A stretch of 46,566 nucleotides of DNA from a virus, in IMG/VR virus record IMGVR_UViG_3300022602_000162, positions 1 through 46,566 of that record; one strand, written 5' to 3'. The translations under genes were made by a program, and so were the position numbers. Shown here in pieces: positions 26,615-33,513 of the stretch (positions are counted from its first letter, which is position 1; each line of letters begins with the position of its first letter). The notes beneath the pieces were generated by a model. It saw nothing but the letters and a program-made list of their open reading frames with translations, did no database searches and was not told where the DNA came from.

Positions 26615-27508
26615 TTAGCGGCTACCACGCATACATGTAACCTCTGCTACTGCCCGCCATGTGTCTGGAAAGCTGACACGCAAGTCTGCTACCTTAAGTA
26701 CTGTACGCAGGCTCAGCTCACGCATACGAGCCTTGTACTCGTCTACGAAGTTGACTACATCCAGCTTGGCTTCATCCGATAAGTCATAGCTGTCTAACAT
26801 GCCATGCTCTGTTACTACCTGCTTGATTCTAAGTACCTTCTCACGCTCTGTGTCGATAGTAAGGTCCAAGTAGTGGCAACGGCTTTCCAATGCTTCCAAG
26901 TGATCCTGTAGCTTCTTGCTCTTCACGTGATCGAACTTGATGTTGGTAATAAAGATAGCACCGCCTTTGAATTCAAAGCTGTTGGGCACACCTTCACTAC
27001 GCAGGAGCCTGCTGTCAGTATTCCAGTGGATCATACGACGCTTGCTGGTATCCAACGCGGCCTTGAGAATGTTAAGACTCAAGTCATCTAACAAGACTGA
27101 GTCACAGTCATCAAACACTAGAATACACTTCTTGTCGCTGTAGTTGTAGAGCTTGCTGTAGAGTCCAATAGCACTCATAGCACCCTTAACGATCTCATAC
27201 TTCTTCAGCTTGCTGTCTTGTGCAATATCAGCCATGACATCATGCTTGCTGAGGACCTTTTCAACTCCAAAGCTCTTGCCTACACCTGGAGGGCCTGTCA
27301 CAATCATAGCACGAACATCGCCCCGCTTGACTGCACGAGTCATGTCATCTAAGATGCCAAAACGAGTACGCAAGCGATCTAGGATCTCTTCGTCTGTTTC
27401 ATTCGAAATATCTTTCTTAACTGCCTCTTGTTCTAGGCTGGCAATAGTGCCTTTGGGTTGTTTCTGTAGGGCCATCATCATCTTGCTCGTTTTAACTACA
27501 TGTACCAT
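26615..27508 (-). CDS. AAA+ ATPase
   Basis: 297 residues. Walker A GPPGVGKS at 72-79, Walker B ILVFDDCDS at 129-137, and a sensor-1-like AIFITNIKFD segment near 195-205. The closest visible type is the short phage AAA ATPase of unknown role. DNA remodelling or host takeover are possibilities. Ribosome-binding site AAAGGAGCGACA. Own promoter upstream; two anti-SD hairpins in its 3' UTR. Confidence 0.85.
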   Translation of the reverse strand: MVHVVKTSKMMMALQKQPKGTIASLEQEAVKKDISNETDEEILDRLRTRFGILDDMTRAVKRGDVRAMIVTGPPGVGKSFGVEKVLSKHDVMADIAQDSKLKKYEIVKGAMSAIGLYSKLYNYSDKKCILVFDDCDSVLLDDLSLNILKAALDTSKRRMIHWNTDSRLLRSEGVPNSFEFKGGAIFITNIKFDHVKSKKLQDHLEALESRCHYLDLTIDTEREKVLRIKQVVTEHGMLDSYDLSDEAKLDVVNFVDEYKARMRELSLRTVLKVADLRVSFPDTWRAVAEVTCMRGSR

Positions 27509-27535
27509 TGTCGCTCCTTTGGTGTTGAAAAATTA

Positions 27536-27564
27536 ATTATACACTCAAGGGCCCTGTTGTGCAA
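27536..27564 (-). promoter_or_regulatory. Early promoter of the AAA ATPase
   Basis: TTGCAC, 17 bp, TATAAT. The -35 sits in the loop of a 7-bp hairpin (27547-27553 / 27565-27571). Confidence 0.85.
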
Positions 27565-27579
27565 GGCCCTTTGATCGAC

Positions 27580-27900
27580 TTAATCTAATCTACTGCCTGC
27601 GTAGGCCTTTAGACCCAAGCTCTGCAGATAGGTTGCTAATGCCTCTGCACCTGCTTCTTTGACTGAAATGCTCTGTGTAGGAATCTTTGCAGGATCCCAG
27701 TAGCTCAAGCATTTGGGTTTGTAGTCCTTGCGGAAGCCTGCCTTGATCAGCTCCTTGGCCTGCTTGGAATTGGTTCTGTCCACATAGACATCAACCCAAC
27801 CAAAACCGCATGCATCACGCTCGCCAATCTTTTGATACATCTCAACGCCTGCGAGATGTGCTAGTACAAAACCTGCTTGAATCTGTTCTGCTGTTACCAT
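27580..27900 (-). CDS. Small early protein
   Basis: 106 residues, unrecognised function. N-terminal helix (AEQIQAGFVLAHLAGVEMYQK), a central strand with aromatic residues (CGFGWVDVYVD) and a C-terminal helix (AGAEALATYLQSLG). Ribosome-binding site AGGAGCGAAC 3 bases before the ATG. Own promoter. Confidence 0.8.
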   Translation of the reverse strand: MVTAEQIQAGFVLAHLAGVEMYQKIGERDACGFGWVDVYVDRTNSKQAKELIKAGFRKDYKPKCLSYWDPAKIPTQSISVKEAGAEALATYLQSLGLKAYAGSRLD

Positions 27901-27931
27901 AGTTCGCTCCTATTGTGTTGTTGAAGTAGTT

Positions 27932-27960
27932 ATTATACTGTCTTACTTACGGGTTGTCAA
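27932..27960 (-). promoter_or_regulatory. Early promoter
   Basis: TTGACA, 17 bp, TATAAT for the 27580-27900 gene. It overlaps the last codons of the upstream gene. Confidence 0.92.
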
Positions 27961-28128
27961 GCCGTTAACGCCTGCGAAGAACAAGCCCAAGCCTGCTAGG
28001 GCCATAAGGGCCAAAGGCATCAATTGACTGTCTGTTGCGGTGTCAATTGTGCCTGACACTCCATAGACTAAAAAGAATCCTGTGAATGCTACGACTGCGT
28101 CGCAGAATGCATATAGTTTATCTGACAT
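27943..28128 (-). CDS. Two-helix membrane protein
   Basis: 61 residues with two hydrophobic segments (about 8-28 and 35-56) separated by a short polar turn, and a basic C-terminus (LTTRK). Likely an early inner-membrane protein. Ribosome-binding site AAGGAGCGAAAC. Its stop lies inside the next promoter. Confidence 0.75.
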   Translation of the reverse strand: MSDKLYAFCDAVVAFTGFFLVYGVSGTIDTATDSQLMPLALMALAGLGLFFAGVNGLTTRK

Positions 28129-28161
28129 AAGTTTCGCTCCTTATTTGCTGTTGATGTTAGT

Positions 28162-28190
28162 ATTATACTCTCTTTTGGTTATCGTGTCAA
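28162..28190 (-). promoter_or_regulatory. Early promoter
   Basis: TTGACA, 17 bp, TATAAT for the 27943-28128 gene. Confidence 0.92.
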
Positions 28191-28475
28191 GCCGGCTTCT
28201 GCACAGATTGAACGCTCTTCTGCCAGGGTCTTTTCGTAAAATGCATTGTCATGAGCACTCAACGCGGCGGCCTTGGCAATACCCATTAAGACGCATGACT
28301 GCATGGTGTCTCTGTGGTTGTATGCTGTGATAGACTGATTCCAATAATCGTGGGCCGTATTGCTGTGGATTGCTTCTATAGTCTTGGGCGTCGAAACACT
28401 AACGAACGCTCCAAAGAAAAAGAACACAATGAAAAAGGATATGATGTATGCTACACCTTTACCAATCGTCTTCAT
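28179..28475 (-). CDS. Single-pass membrane or exported protein
   Basis: 98 residues. A hydrophobic N-terminal helix at 6-26 (VAYIISFFIVFFFFGAFV) acts as signal anchor. The remainder is polar with three Cys (positions ~60, 90) and helical. Ribosome-binding site AAGGAGCGAAAC. Its leader is almost identical to that of the preceding gene (28128), suggesting duplication of the promoter/leader module. Confidence 0.75.
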   Translation of the reverse strand: MKTIGKGVAYIISFFIVFFFFGAFVSVSTPKTIEAIHSNTAHDYWNQSITAYNHRDTMQSCVLMGIAKAAALSAHDNAFYEKTLAEERSICAEAGLTR

Positions 28476-28508
28476 AAGTTTCGCTCCTTATTTGCTGTTG
28501 ATGTTAGT

Positions 28509-28537
28509 ATTATACCTGATTTGGGCTTACTTGTCAA
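28509..28537 (-). promoter_or_regulatory. Early promoter
   Basis: TTGACA, 17 bp, TATAAT for the 28179-28475 gene. Confidence 0.92.
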
Positions 28538-28847
28538 TTCGAACAATAAGCCCTTGTGGCGTAGATACAACACCATACCCATTGCTTTCAAACAGGGCTA
28601 GAACTTCTCGTGCCATGCTATCTTTACGGCGAGCACCTTCTGCCTTAACGGCAATGAATGTCTTGCGATAGTTGATGTAGAGTTTAGTGTAGACAAAGGC
28701 GGTATCAATCAAGTCTCTTGCTGTGACTGCCTTGCGAACCTGTTCTTGTGAGTAAAGGCTCTTATTGTTTGAATTACGGCGTTGAGCATCCATAGCCGCC
28801 GCGAATGCAAAGATGCCTGCTTCCTTAGTATCTAATTCTTTTAACAT
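28527..28847 (-). CDS. Small early protein
   Basis: 106 residues, mostly helical and basic (QRRNSNNKSLYSQEQVRKAVTAR), ending in a predicted strand-turn-strand (GYGVVSTPQGLIVRIDK). Ribosome-binding site AAGGAGCGACAC. Function unknown. Confidence 0.8.
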   Translation of the reverse strand: MLKELDTKEAGIFAFAAAMDAQRRNSNNKSLYSQEQVRKAVTARDLIDTAFVYTKLYINYRKTFIAVKAEGARRKDSMAREVLALFESNGYGVVSTPQGLIVRIDK

Positions 28848-28874
28848 AGTGTCGCTCCTTGTTAGTAAGTCTTA

Positions 28875-28903
28875 ATTATACGGCCGTTTGGGCAAGCCGT
28901 CAA
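28875..28903 (-). promoter_or_regulatory. Early promoter
   Basis: TTGACG, 17 bp, TATAAT for the 28527-28847 gene. Confidence 0.9.
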
Positions 28904-28907
28904 CCGT

Positions 28908-29138
28908 TTAATCCCAATCTTTCTTGCCGCCGAACTGTTCATTCCAATTGTAGCCTGCGGTGTAAGCCACGATCTCTTCTGCTGTCATATCCGCCAGTTC
29001 CACGCGAGCTCCTTGGTAAGTTCCGCCTTTGTAGAAGTGTGGGTTGAATGGACGGCTGTACCACGAATCTGCTGAGCCACGGTCAAAGGGTCCACCATGA
29101 CGTTGATCATAGTTATTGCGGGTTTCTTGTGTAATCAT
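28908..29138 (-). CDS. Conserved phage protein (GGPFDRGSADSWY type)
   Basis: 76 residues. The central GGPFDRGSADSWYSRPFNPHFYKGG block belongs to a widespread small phage protein type of unknown function. Its ATGA overlaps the stop of the gene upstream, with GGAG just before it, so the two are co-translated. Confidence 0.8.
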   Translation of the reverse strand: MITQETRNNYDQRHGGPFDRGSADSWYSRPFNPHFYKGGTYQGARVELADMTAEEIVAYTAGYNWNEQFGGKKDWD

Positions 29139-29470
29139 ACCATCTCCACTAAAGGTTGTAACATGATTGCAGGGTATGCAATCGCTCCATCATACTCCAA
29201 CTGACTCTGCTCAAAGTCAGTTAAGAAGTCGTCCTCAACTACACCATAGCTGACCATGTAGTTGCGGGCATAGTCATCGCTGTATTCAAAGCGTGGGCGG
29301 AGTGCTTCTACCAACTCAGCGATGTGCTCATCACTGGGCAAGACTGTGCCCAACTGGTAGAAGTAGTCTTCACCACCTTTGAACTTCCAGTACTGTGGGC
29401 AAGTGCCCTCGCCGTCCCAATCATGGGCACCGTAGTTTTCCATGTACTGTGTAGTGATGTGTAATTTCAT
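29135..29470 (-). CDS. Conserved phage protein (ITTQYMENYGAHDWDG type)
   Basis: 111 residues. The N-terminal ITTQYMENYGAHDWDGEGTCPQYW-like segment is common in unrelated phages; function unknown. The C-terminal half is acidic. Ribosome-binding site TAGGAGCGAAC. First gene of a two-gene early operon. Confidence 0.82.
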   Translation of the reverse strand: MKLHITTQYMENYGAHDWDGEGTCPQYWKFKGGEDYFYQLGTVLPSDEHIAELVEALRPRFEYSDDYARNYMVSYGVVEDDFLTDFEQSQLEYDGAIAYPAIMLQPLVEMV

Positions 29471-29502
29471 AGTTCGCTCCTATTAATTAACTGTATAAAG
29501 CT

Positions 29503-29531
29503 ATTATAAGCCCTTTTGGTTAGGCTGTCAA
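29503..29531 (-). promoter_or_regulatory. Early promoter
   Basis: TTGACA, 17 bp, TATAAT for the 29470-28908 operon. Confidence 0.92.
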
Positions 29532-29708
29532 CTCTTTGAGCTGGCGAGCAATCTCTTGATCTGTTGTTTTTCTCACACGGCCGTCCTTGTAGAGCACCAT
29601 TGTAGAATCTGCATTGAACCTAACCACGCTGTAGGTTTTGGTCTTGCGATTGTAGCGGAAATCGATTTGTGTAGCGTAGAACTCTGTGTAGAAGTCTTTC
29701 ATATCCAT
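29520..29708 (-). CDS. Small early protein
   Basis: 62 residues. Beta-hairpin-like (FRYNRKTKTYSVVRFNADSTMVLYKDGRV) followed by a short helix; unknown function. Ribosome-binding site CAGGAGCACAC. A second ATG two codons later is possible. Confidence 0.75.
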   Translation of the reverse strand: MDMKDFYTEFYATQIDFRYNRKTKTYSVVRFNADSTMVLYKDGRVRKTTDQEIARQLKELTA

Positions 29709-29734
29709 TGTGTGCTCCTGCTGTTGATGTGTAT

Positions 29735-29763
29735 ATTATACCAGGTTTGGGCAGAGTTGTCAA
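29735..29763 (-). promoter_or_regulatory. Early promoter
   Basis: TTGACA, 17 bp, TATAAT for the 29520-29708 gene. Confidence 0.92.
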
Positions 29764-29848
29764 CACCTATTTGCAAAATAGATCGGCCGAGTGGGCACCT
29801 AGATTACACGCCCAGCGATGCCGTCCATCCCGTCGCCTTCGAATCATA

Positions 29849-29877
29849 ATTATACGGCCGTTTGGGATTCTAGTCAA
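29849..29877 (-). promoter_or_regulatory. Orphan early promoter
   Basis: TTGACT, 17 bp, TATAAT. The next 85 bases to the following promoter contain no gene with a ribosome-binding site, only a 26-codon frame whose ATG is 1 base from the -10, and a CTATTT/AAATAG dyad. It may drive a short RNA. Confidence 0.75.
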
Positions 29878-29909
29878 GAGAAAAGGTGTTGTATTTCTAC
29901 AACACCTTT
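29877..29909 (-). terminator. Strong terminator after the tRNA locus
   Basis: 12-bp perfect stem with a GAAA tetraloop on the minus strand, then TTTTCTCTT. Ends the transcript that carries the tRNA. Confidence 0.9.
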
Positions 29910-29921
29910 AGGGAGGGTTTT

Positions 29922-30016
29922 GGGAAGTCTCACCCTGTCGACTAGCAGGTTTCGTAGAGGGTTTGTATAGCGGCGGACTTATAGTCTGCTCTACAGGAAC
30001 GCACTTGTCCCTTCCC
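29922..30016 (-). other. Dyad-rich 95-bp segment next to the tRNA
   Basis: GGGAAG/CTTCCC closes the segment. Inside are GTAGAG/CTCTAC, a GCAGAC/GTCCGC hairpin with one mismatch, and CCTG/CAGG. It lies 7 bases from the tRNA 3' end and before the terminator. It is not a canonical tRNA (six unpaired bases between the T-like arm and acceptor), and which strand folds is uncertain. Confidence 0.4.
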
Positions 30017-30023
30017 GCTTGAG

Positions 30024-30101
30024 TGGTGGGCCCACCTGGACTCGAACCAGGGACCAAAGGATTATGAGTCCTCTGCTACTAACCAACTGAGCTATAGGCC
30101 C
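30024..30101 (-). tRNA. tRNA with CAT anticodon (probably tRNA-Ile2, otherwise Met)
   Basis: Cloverleaf read on the minus strand: acceptor GGGCCTA / TGGGCCC (one G-U), anticodon loop CTCATAA with anticodon CAT, T arm CCTGG-TTCGAGT-CCAGG, and an encoded CCA end. The GGACTCATAATCC context is that of the bacterial isoleucine tRNA whose C34 is modified to lysidine. The D arm carries two extra bases and only 3 pairs. The acceptor stem overlaps the stop codon of the upstream gene. Confidence 0.92.
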
Positions 30102-30277
30102 TGATATCGTCTAATCTCTTTTAAATCCCCATCCTGGTCCTCTAGAATGTAGACCTCATCGCAGAACTCTCGTTCGTTTTCTGCTAGCTCTTCTGCTTCT
30201 CTAAGAGTGGGAACACACTCAATCAGCTCTTCATGCTGATCGCGTATGATCCACACTTCATACTGAATAAACGCCAT
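30092..30277 (-). CDS. Small acidic early protein overlapping the tRNA
   Basis: 61 residues, Glu/Asp-rich; a strand (YEVWIIRD), a helix (TLREAEELAENE) and a second strand (EVYILED). Its start lies 1 base after the TAA of the gene upstream. The last codons (YQGL-stop) lie in the first 10 bases of the tRNA, so tRNA processing would remove its stop codon. Function unknown. Confidence 0.75.
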   Translation of the reverse strand: MAFIQYEVWIIRDQHEELIECVPTLREAEELAENEREFCDEVYILEDQDGDLKEIRRYQGL

Positions 30278-30278
30278 A

Positions 30279-30635
30279 TTAGAAAGGTGCGTCTTCGTCC
30301 TCAGTAACCTTAGCTGTCTTAGCAGGAGCCTTAACAGCCTTGGCAGGCTTCATTACACCTTTAACCGCTGGCTTAGATGTCTTAGGAGCCTTTTCTTCCA
30401 AGTATTCTGCAATGGCCGCTTGGGCATGTGCATTGGCAAACTCTGGGGCATTCTTAATAGCAAGGATACCTTCGTACTTGCTAACTGCTTCTGACAACTC
30501 AACCAACTCAATATCAGTGTGACCTGACTTGGTGAGTACTTTAGAGCGAAGCATGTCGTTCGCGAAACGAACTTTATAACCTTGCTCTGGGTGCTTAGAA
30601 ACACCGAACACTTTAAACAATTTATCTGTAGCCAT
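30279..30635 (-). CDS. Early protein with Lys/Ala/Pro-rich tail
   Basis: 118 residues. The N-terminal 80 form a globular domain (KLFKVFGVSKHPEQGYKVRF...). The last 35 residues are a flexible histone-like KPAKAVKAPAKTAK tail ending in an acidic EDEDAPF. Nucleic-acid binding is plausible. Ribosome-binding site CAGGAG. First gene of the tRNA-containing transcript. Confidence 0.75.
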   Translation of the reverse strand: MATDKLFKVFGVSKHPEQGYKVRFANDMLRSKVLTKSGHTDIELVELSEAVSKYEGILAIKNAPEFANAHAQAAIAEYLEEKAPKTSKPAVKGVMKPAKAVKAPAKTAKVTEDEDAPF

Positions 30636-30691
30636 TTGAAACTCCTGTGTGTGTTAAATTAAAAAACTAGTTCATTTCTGAACATAACTCT

Positions 30692-30720
30692 ATTGTATGC
30701 TCAATTCTTCTTGTTGTCAA
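30692..30720 (-). promoter_or_regulatory. Early promoter of the tRNA operon
   Basis: TTGACA, 17 bp, TACAAT. Confidence 0.85.
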
Positions 30721-31000
30721 CCAATTTCTTGGCCTTTTGGACATCTTTTCGTACTGTCTTAACAGGCAAAGGTTTTGGACGAATCCTACCCGAATTGAAC
30801 TCTTTCTTTAGGTAGTATTCCAACATCTGACGCTGAATCATGCTAGGCAAGTCTAGGCCATGCTCGTCAGGGCAGATAAAGCGGACAGGGCAACGACCCC
30901 ATCCACCATACTCTACGAACTGATTATAGTAGGATCTGTGATCTCTGTTACTGGGATCGAACTTGACCAGCGGACGGCCAAAGAACTCAAGTCTGCTCAT
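30701..31000 (-). CDS. Conserved phage protein (MSRLEFFGRPLV type)
   Basis: 99 residues. The MSRLEFFGRPLVKFDP start and WGRCPVRFICPDEHG core recur in many phages; function unknown. A basic C-terminal tail (VRKDVQKAKKLVDNKK). Its start overlaps the end of the 45-residue gene upstream; its stop lies inside the next promoter. Confidence 0.82.
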   Translation of the reverse strand: MSRLEFFGRPLVKFDPSNRDHRSYYNQFVEYGGWGRCPVRFICPDEHGLDLPSMIQRQMLEYYLKKEFNSGRIRPKPLPVKTVRKDVQKAKKLVDNKKN

Positions 31001-31124
31001 TCAAAGCCTTCCACTGACGAATTACTGCGTCTAGGGCTTCCCAATCATACTGTTTAGGCTTGGGACGAATCCTATCCTGCATTCTAGCATCGTGTGCTAG
31101 GTTCTTTTCTTTATTCGTTTTCAT
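30987..31124 (-). CDS. 45-residue basic early protein
   Basis: Short gene overlapping both neighbours (14 bases with each), in the middle of a six-gene operon. Sequence character: basic N-terminus, then QYDWEALDAVIRQWKALNEQ amphipathic helix. The tiled overlaps support it as real; function unknown. Confidence 0.65.
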   Translation of the reverse strand: MKTNKEKNLAHDARMQDRIRPKPKQYDWEALDAVIRQWKALNEQT

Positions 31125-31695
31125 TTTCTTCTTCTTCGTATTCAGCGATACACTCGCTAATGCCAAACATCTCGTCTAGGTCCTCGGGAATCGCATCCTT
31201 AACTGTTTCGCTGGTGTAACCACCAATGTCAAAACAGTCATCTTCGCCGTCTTCCCAAATACCAGCGAATGCCATGCCAGGCTCATAGTAGTAGAGCTTG
31301 ACAGTGAACCCTTGATCAACCAAATACTCCATAGCACCTGTAGGTGGGCTCCATGCTGAATCAAAGCCAAATGTGATGCCATGTTTATCATGGGCATCAT
31401 CGTATTCAACCTTGTCGTAGGCTTCTACTTCCCACTTGGTGCCCCACTCGTTGACGCAGAAGTCATACCAGTTACGATAGTTAAATTTGGCTAGATTGAC
31501 TTCTTCCTGTGCTACTAGATCCTTTTGCTTTTGATCTTCGTCATCACCTACGCGACCCGCTACGATATGCAGGTCCTCTGGTATAGGGCGGCAGTAGTTG
31601 AGGAACTTGCCCTCATTGATCGCTCCTACCAACTCATACATCTTGGCAGGGTCTGTGTGATTGATTTGGACTGTGTTATTGCACCAATTAGGCAT
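31111..31695 (-). CDS. DUF1281 / Api92-like ferredoxin-fold protein
   Basis: 194 residues with the hallmarks of the Api92/DUF1281 family found in phages and plasmids: N-terminal MPNWCNNTV, NWYDFCVNEWGTKW in the middle, FDSAWSPPTG, and GIWEDGEDD near the C-terminus. The biochemical role of the family is not established. Overlaps the upstream gene by 8 bases; its acidic C-terminus overlaps the next gene. Confidence 0.88.
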   Translation of the reverse strand: MPNWCNNTVQINHTDPAKMYELVGAINEGKFLNYCRPIPEDLHIVAGRVGDDEDQKQKDLVAQEEVNLAKFNYRNWYDFCVNEWGTKWEVEAYDKVEYDDAHDKHGITFGFDSAWSPPTGAMEYLVDQGFTVKLYYYEPGMAFAGIWEDGEDDCFDIGGYTSETVKDAIPEDLDEMFGISECIAEYEEEENENE

Positions 31696-31867
31696 TGTCG
31701 GCTCCTAGGTTAATTACTTGGGTTGTCTGATATTCGTAACTCTTGGTTTGGGGTCTAACATCTCCCAAAGACAGGGCAAAGATGTCCTCTGCCTCGTCTT
31801 GATCCTCTGCTTCTACCACACCTTCGTAGTAGACTTCTTCATAGGCTGTCACTCGGAACTTGGGCAT
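31688..31867 (-). CDS. Small early protein
   Basis: 59 residues. A TTG at 31885 would add 6 residues, but the ATG at 31867 follows the upstream TAA by one base and is preferred. Alternating strand pattern (KFRVTAYEEVYYEGVVEAED) with an acidic middle. Function unknown. Confidence 0.7.
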   Translation of the reverse strand: MPKFRVTAYEEVYYEGVVEAEDQDEAEDIFALSLGDVRPQTKSYEYQTTQVINLGADNA

Positions 31868-31868
31868 C

Positions 31869-32135
31869 TTAGCAACCGTATTCAAAAAATTCGACGCTAG
31901 GGTCGATGCTCTTTAATTCTTCTGCCGCACGGGTCAGCTTCTGATACTTGAGCTGAACAACGCTACGAGGAAGTTCGCCGTCGCAGGTTAGGTTCTCTGG
32001 GCTCAAGCCCGAATCAATCATGTCTGCGATACGCTGACGATCCGCGGCATTCAACAGGCTCAAAGGCTTCTGTCCAAAGATCTTGCCCCAAGCATTACGC
32101 TGGGCTACATAGGCTTCTAAATTTGATATATTCAT
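31869..32135 (-). CDS. Small early protein, first of a six-gene operon
   Basis: 88 residues, helical (YVAQRNAWGKIFGQ..., ADRQRIADMIDSGLSPENL), ending FFEYGC. Ribosome-binding site CAGGAGCGG. Its promoter also serves the genes down to 30701. Function unknown. Confidence 0.78.
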   Translation of the reverse strand: MNISNLEAYVAQRNAWGKIFGQKPLSLLNAADRQRIADMIDSGLSPENLTCDGELPRSVVQLKYQKLTRAAEELKSIDPSVEFFEYGC

Positions 32136-32163
32136 AACCGCTCCTGTGTGTGTTTAAGTAGTT

Positions 32164-32192
32164 ATTATACTACCGTTTCCGGATCTTGTCAA
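32164..32192 (-). promoter_or_regulatory. Early promoter
   Basis: TTGACA, 17 bp, TATAAT for the 32135-30701 operon. Confidence 0.92.
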
Positions 32193-32418
32193 TAACCATA
32201 CAGGCTTCACGGGTATTGTCTAGCCTAGACTCAATCTCCAGCTCTTGGGCCCGAAATTGAAGCTCTCTAGAATAGGCATCCATTAGTTCTTGGGCATAGG
32301 CCTTGTCGTCCTCGTCGGCCTGGGCAAACCAAGCCTTGAACTCATCGCCCTTGGTATTGAGTAGGAACTCTAGGTTATCCCGATCCCAATCGTTGGTAAT
32401 AAAGCCTTTAAGCGCCAT
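32170..32418 (-). CDS. Conserved phage protein (DWDRDNLEFLL type)
   Basis: 82 residues. The frame is open to 32454, but the ATG at 32418 matches the family start and overlaps the HTH gene by only 11 bases. Signature ITNDWDRDNLEFLL and EDDKAYAQELMDAYSREL is widespread in phage early regions; function unknown. Confidence 0.75.
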   Translation of the reverse strand: MALKGFITNDWDRDNLEFLLNTKGDEFKAWFAQADEDDKAYAQELMDAYSRELQFRAQELEIESRLDNTREACMVIDKIRKR

Positions 32419-32578
32419 AGTAGCCCAATTCTTCTTCATCAATGGCAACGCCATTCAAGGTCATCCATGAGTAGACCATCTCTACAGGAATGTCCAGGGT
32501 CTTGGCAATGTTCTTTTCAGTCAAGCCTGCGATAAACAATTCCTGGATATCATAATCCATCTCTGCAAATTTACTCAT
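32408..32578 (-). CDS. 56-residue helix-turn-helix protein
   Basis: Reads MSKFAEMDYDIQELF then IAGLTEKNIAKTLDIPVEMVYSWM, a clear helix-turn-helix of the sigma-region-4/resolvase type. Probably a small DNA-binding regulator. It overlaps the previous gene by 8 bases and the next by 11. Confidence 0.72.
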   Translation of the reverse strand: MSKFAEMDYDIQELFIAGLTEKNIAKTLDIPVEMVYSWMTLNGVAIDEEELGYYGA

Positions 32579-32729
32579 TTCTAGGTTTCTCTATGTTAAG
32601 GTTAGACAATAGTGCTTCTAAGACATCATAGGCCATCTGCCAACGATCTCCAGGGATGTTATAGATCCTAGTGGTGGCATCCTCTAGTGTGGCCAAAGCC
32701 TCTAGGATCTGATACTGTTCTTCAGTCAT
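32571..32729 (-). CDS. 52-residue early protein
   Basis: Helical acidic protein (EEQYQILEALATLEDATTRIY, DRWQMAYDVLEALLSNL). Overlaps the gene before it and the HTH gene after it by about 8 bases each. Function unknown. Confidence 0.65.
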   Translation of the reverse strand: MTEEQYQILEALATLEDATTRIYNIPGDRWQMAYDVLEALLSNLNIEKPRNE

Positions 32730-32937
32730 CATAGGCTTCATCGCCCATTTCAGTTACTTCTTCGGATATTACGCCCAGATCAACGATGCGGGCTGTTTGA
32801 TCTTCATTGCTCACACCCTGGAAGGCTGTACGGAATGATTGAAACTCTGCAAGGAAGTCATAGACTTCTTCGCGTCCCCAATCATCAGGCACCTCAAGTT
32901 CCTGAGTGAGTAATGTTTGAACTTGAACTTTTTTCAT
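32722..32937 (-). CDS. Small early protein
   Basis: 71 residues from the ATG at 32937, chosen because AAAGGAG lies 6 bases upstream; a longer frame to 33003 lacks a site. Acidic; helical with EVYDFLAEFQSFRTAFQG. A cUUCGg hairpin precedes its ribosome-binding site. No own promoter, so it is read through from the 33482 gene. Confidence 0.72.
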   Translation of the reverse strand: MKKVQVQTLLTQELEVPDDWGREEVYDFLAEFQSFRTAFQGVSNEDQTARIVDLGVISEEVTEMGDEAYDD

Positions 32938-32958
32938 ACCAGCTCCTTTAAGTTTAGC

Positions 32959-32974
32959 GAGGGCCGAAGCCCTC
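32959..32974 (-). promoter_or_regulatory. cUUCGg hairpin before a ribosome-binding site
   Basis: 6-bp GC stem (GAGGGC / GCCCTC) with a TTCG loop on the minus strand, no T run. Likely an mRNA processing, stability or translation-insulating element. Confidence 0.6.
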
Positions 32975-32990
32975 TTTGATTCAAACCCTG

Positions 32991-33482
32991 TCATTCTGCA
33001 CACTCCGCTGGGTTGAGTTTAGCAATAGCAGGGGCAAGTTTCTTCCAACGCTCGCCGTTCTTTTTGTAGTGCCACTCACCTGTAGTGTAGTCGCTGGCTT
33101 TAGTGTACTTGAAGCAATAGTAGTAGTCGCTCCAAGTATAGTGATCGCAAGCCTTAGCAAGCGTGTCAAACACTTTAAACTCAGTGCCAGTTTCGCCTCT
33201 GTCACGCCCGTAGTATGTGCAGGAACTGCCGTGTTGCTTTTCGTATTCCTCACGATCGGCTTCACACAAATCCAATGAGCTGAATGCGTGTTTAACACCA
33301 ATCTCTGGACGCAAGCTACTCAAGTCACCCAATGCAATCAAGTTATTGACCTTAGGGCTTGCTGAATAGTGCTTCAACAAGATAGCGCCGTTGTGCTCCA
33401 AGTATCCATCCCAGTGACAATAAACTGCACGAACAGTTTTATTGTAAGGGTTTTGGATAGCAATCATTGATCTAGTACCCAT
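32991..33482 (-). CDS. Conserved phage protein (MGTRSMIAI, CHWDGY type)
   Basis: 163 residues. N-terminal MGTRSMIAIQN, VYCHWDGYLEHNG and LIALGDLSSL motifs form a widespread phage/bacterial family of unknown function. A Cys/Tyr-rich central part (SSCTYYGRDRGE, YYYCFKYTK) follows. Ribosome-binding site CAGGAGCGAAAC. Confidence 0.85.
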   Translation of the reverse strand: MGTRSMIAIQNPYNKTVRAVYCHWDGYLEHNGAILLKHYSASPKVNNLIALGDLSSLRPEIGVKHAFSSLDLCEADREEYEKQHGSSCTYYGRDRGETGTEFKVFDTLAKACDHYTWSDYYYCFKYTKASDYTTGEWHYKKNGERWKKLAPAIAKLNPAECAE

Positions 33483-33513
33483 AAGTTTCGCTCCTGTGTG
33501 TGTTTAAGTGTTT

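Noticed and set aside
29922-30016. Class II tRNA call (Tyr-like) beside the real tRNA
   Set aside because: No D stem, wrong spacing between the T-like arm and acceptor, and a mismatched anticodon stem.
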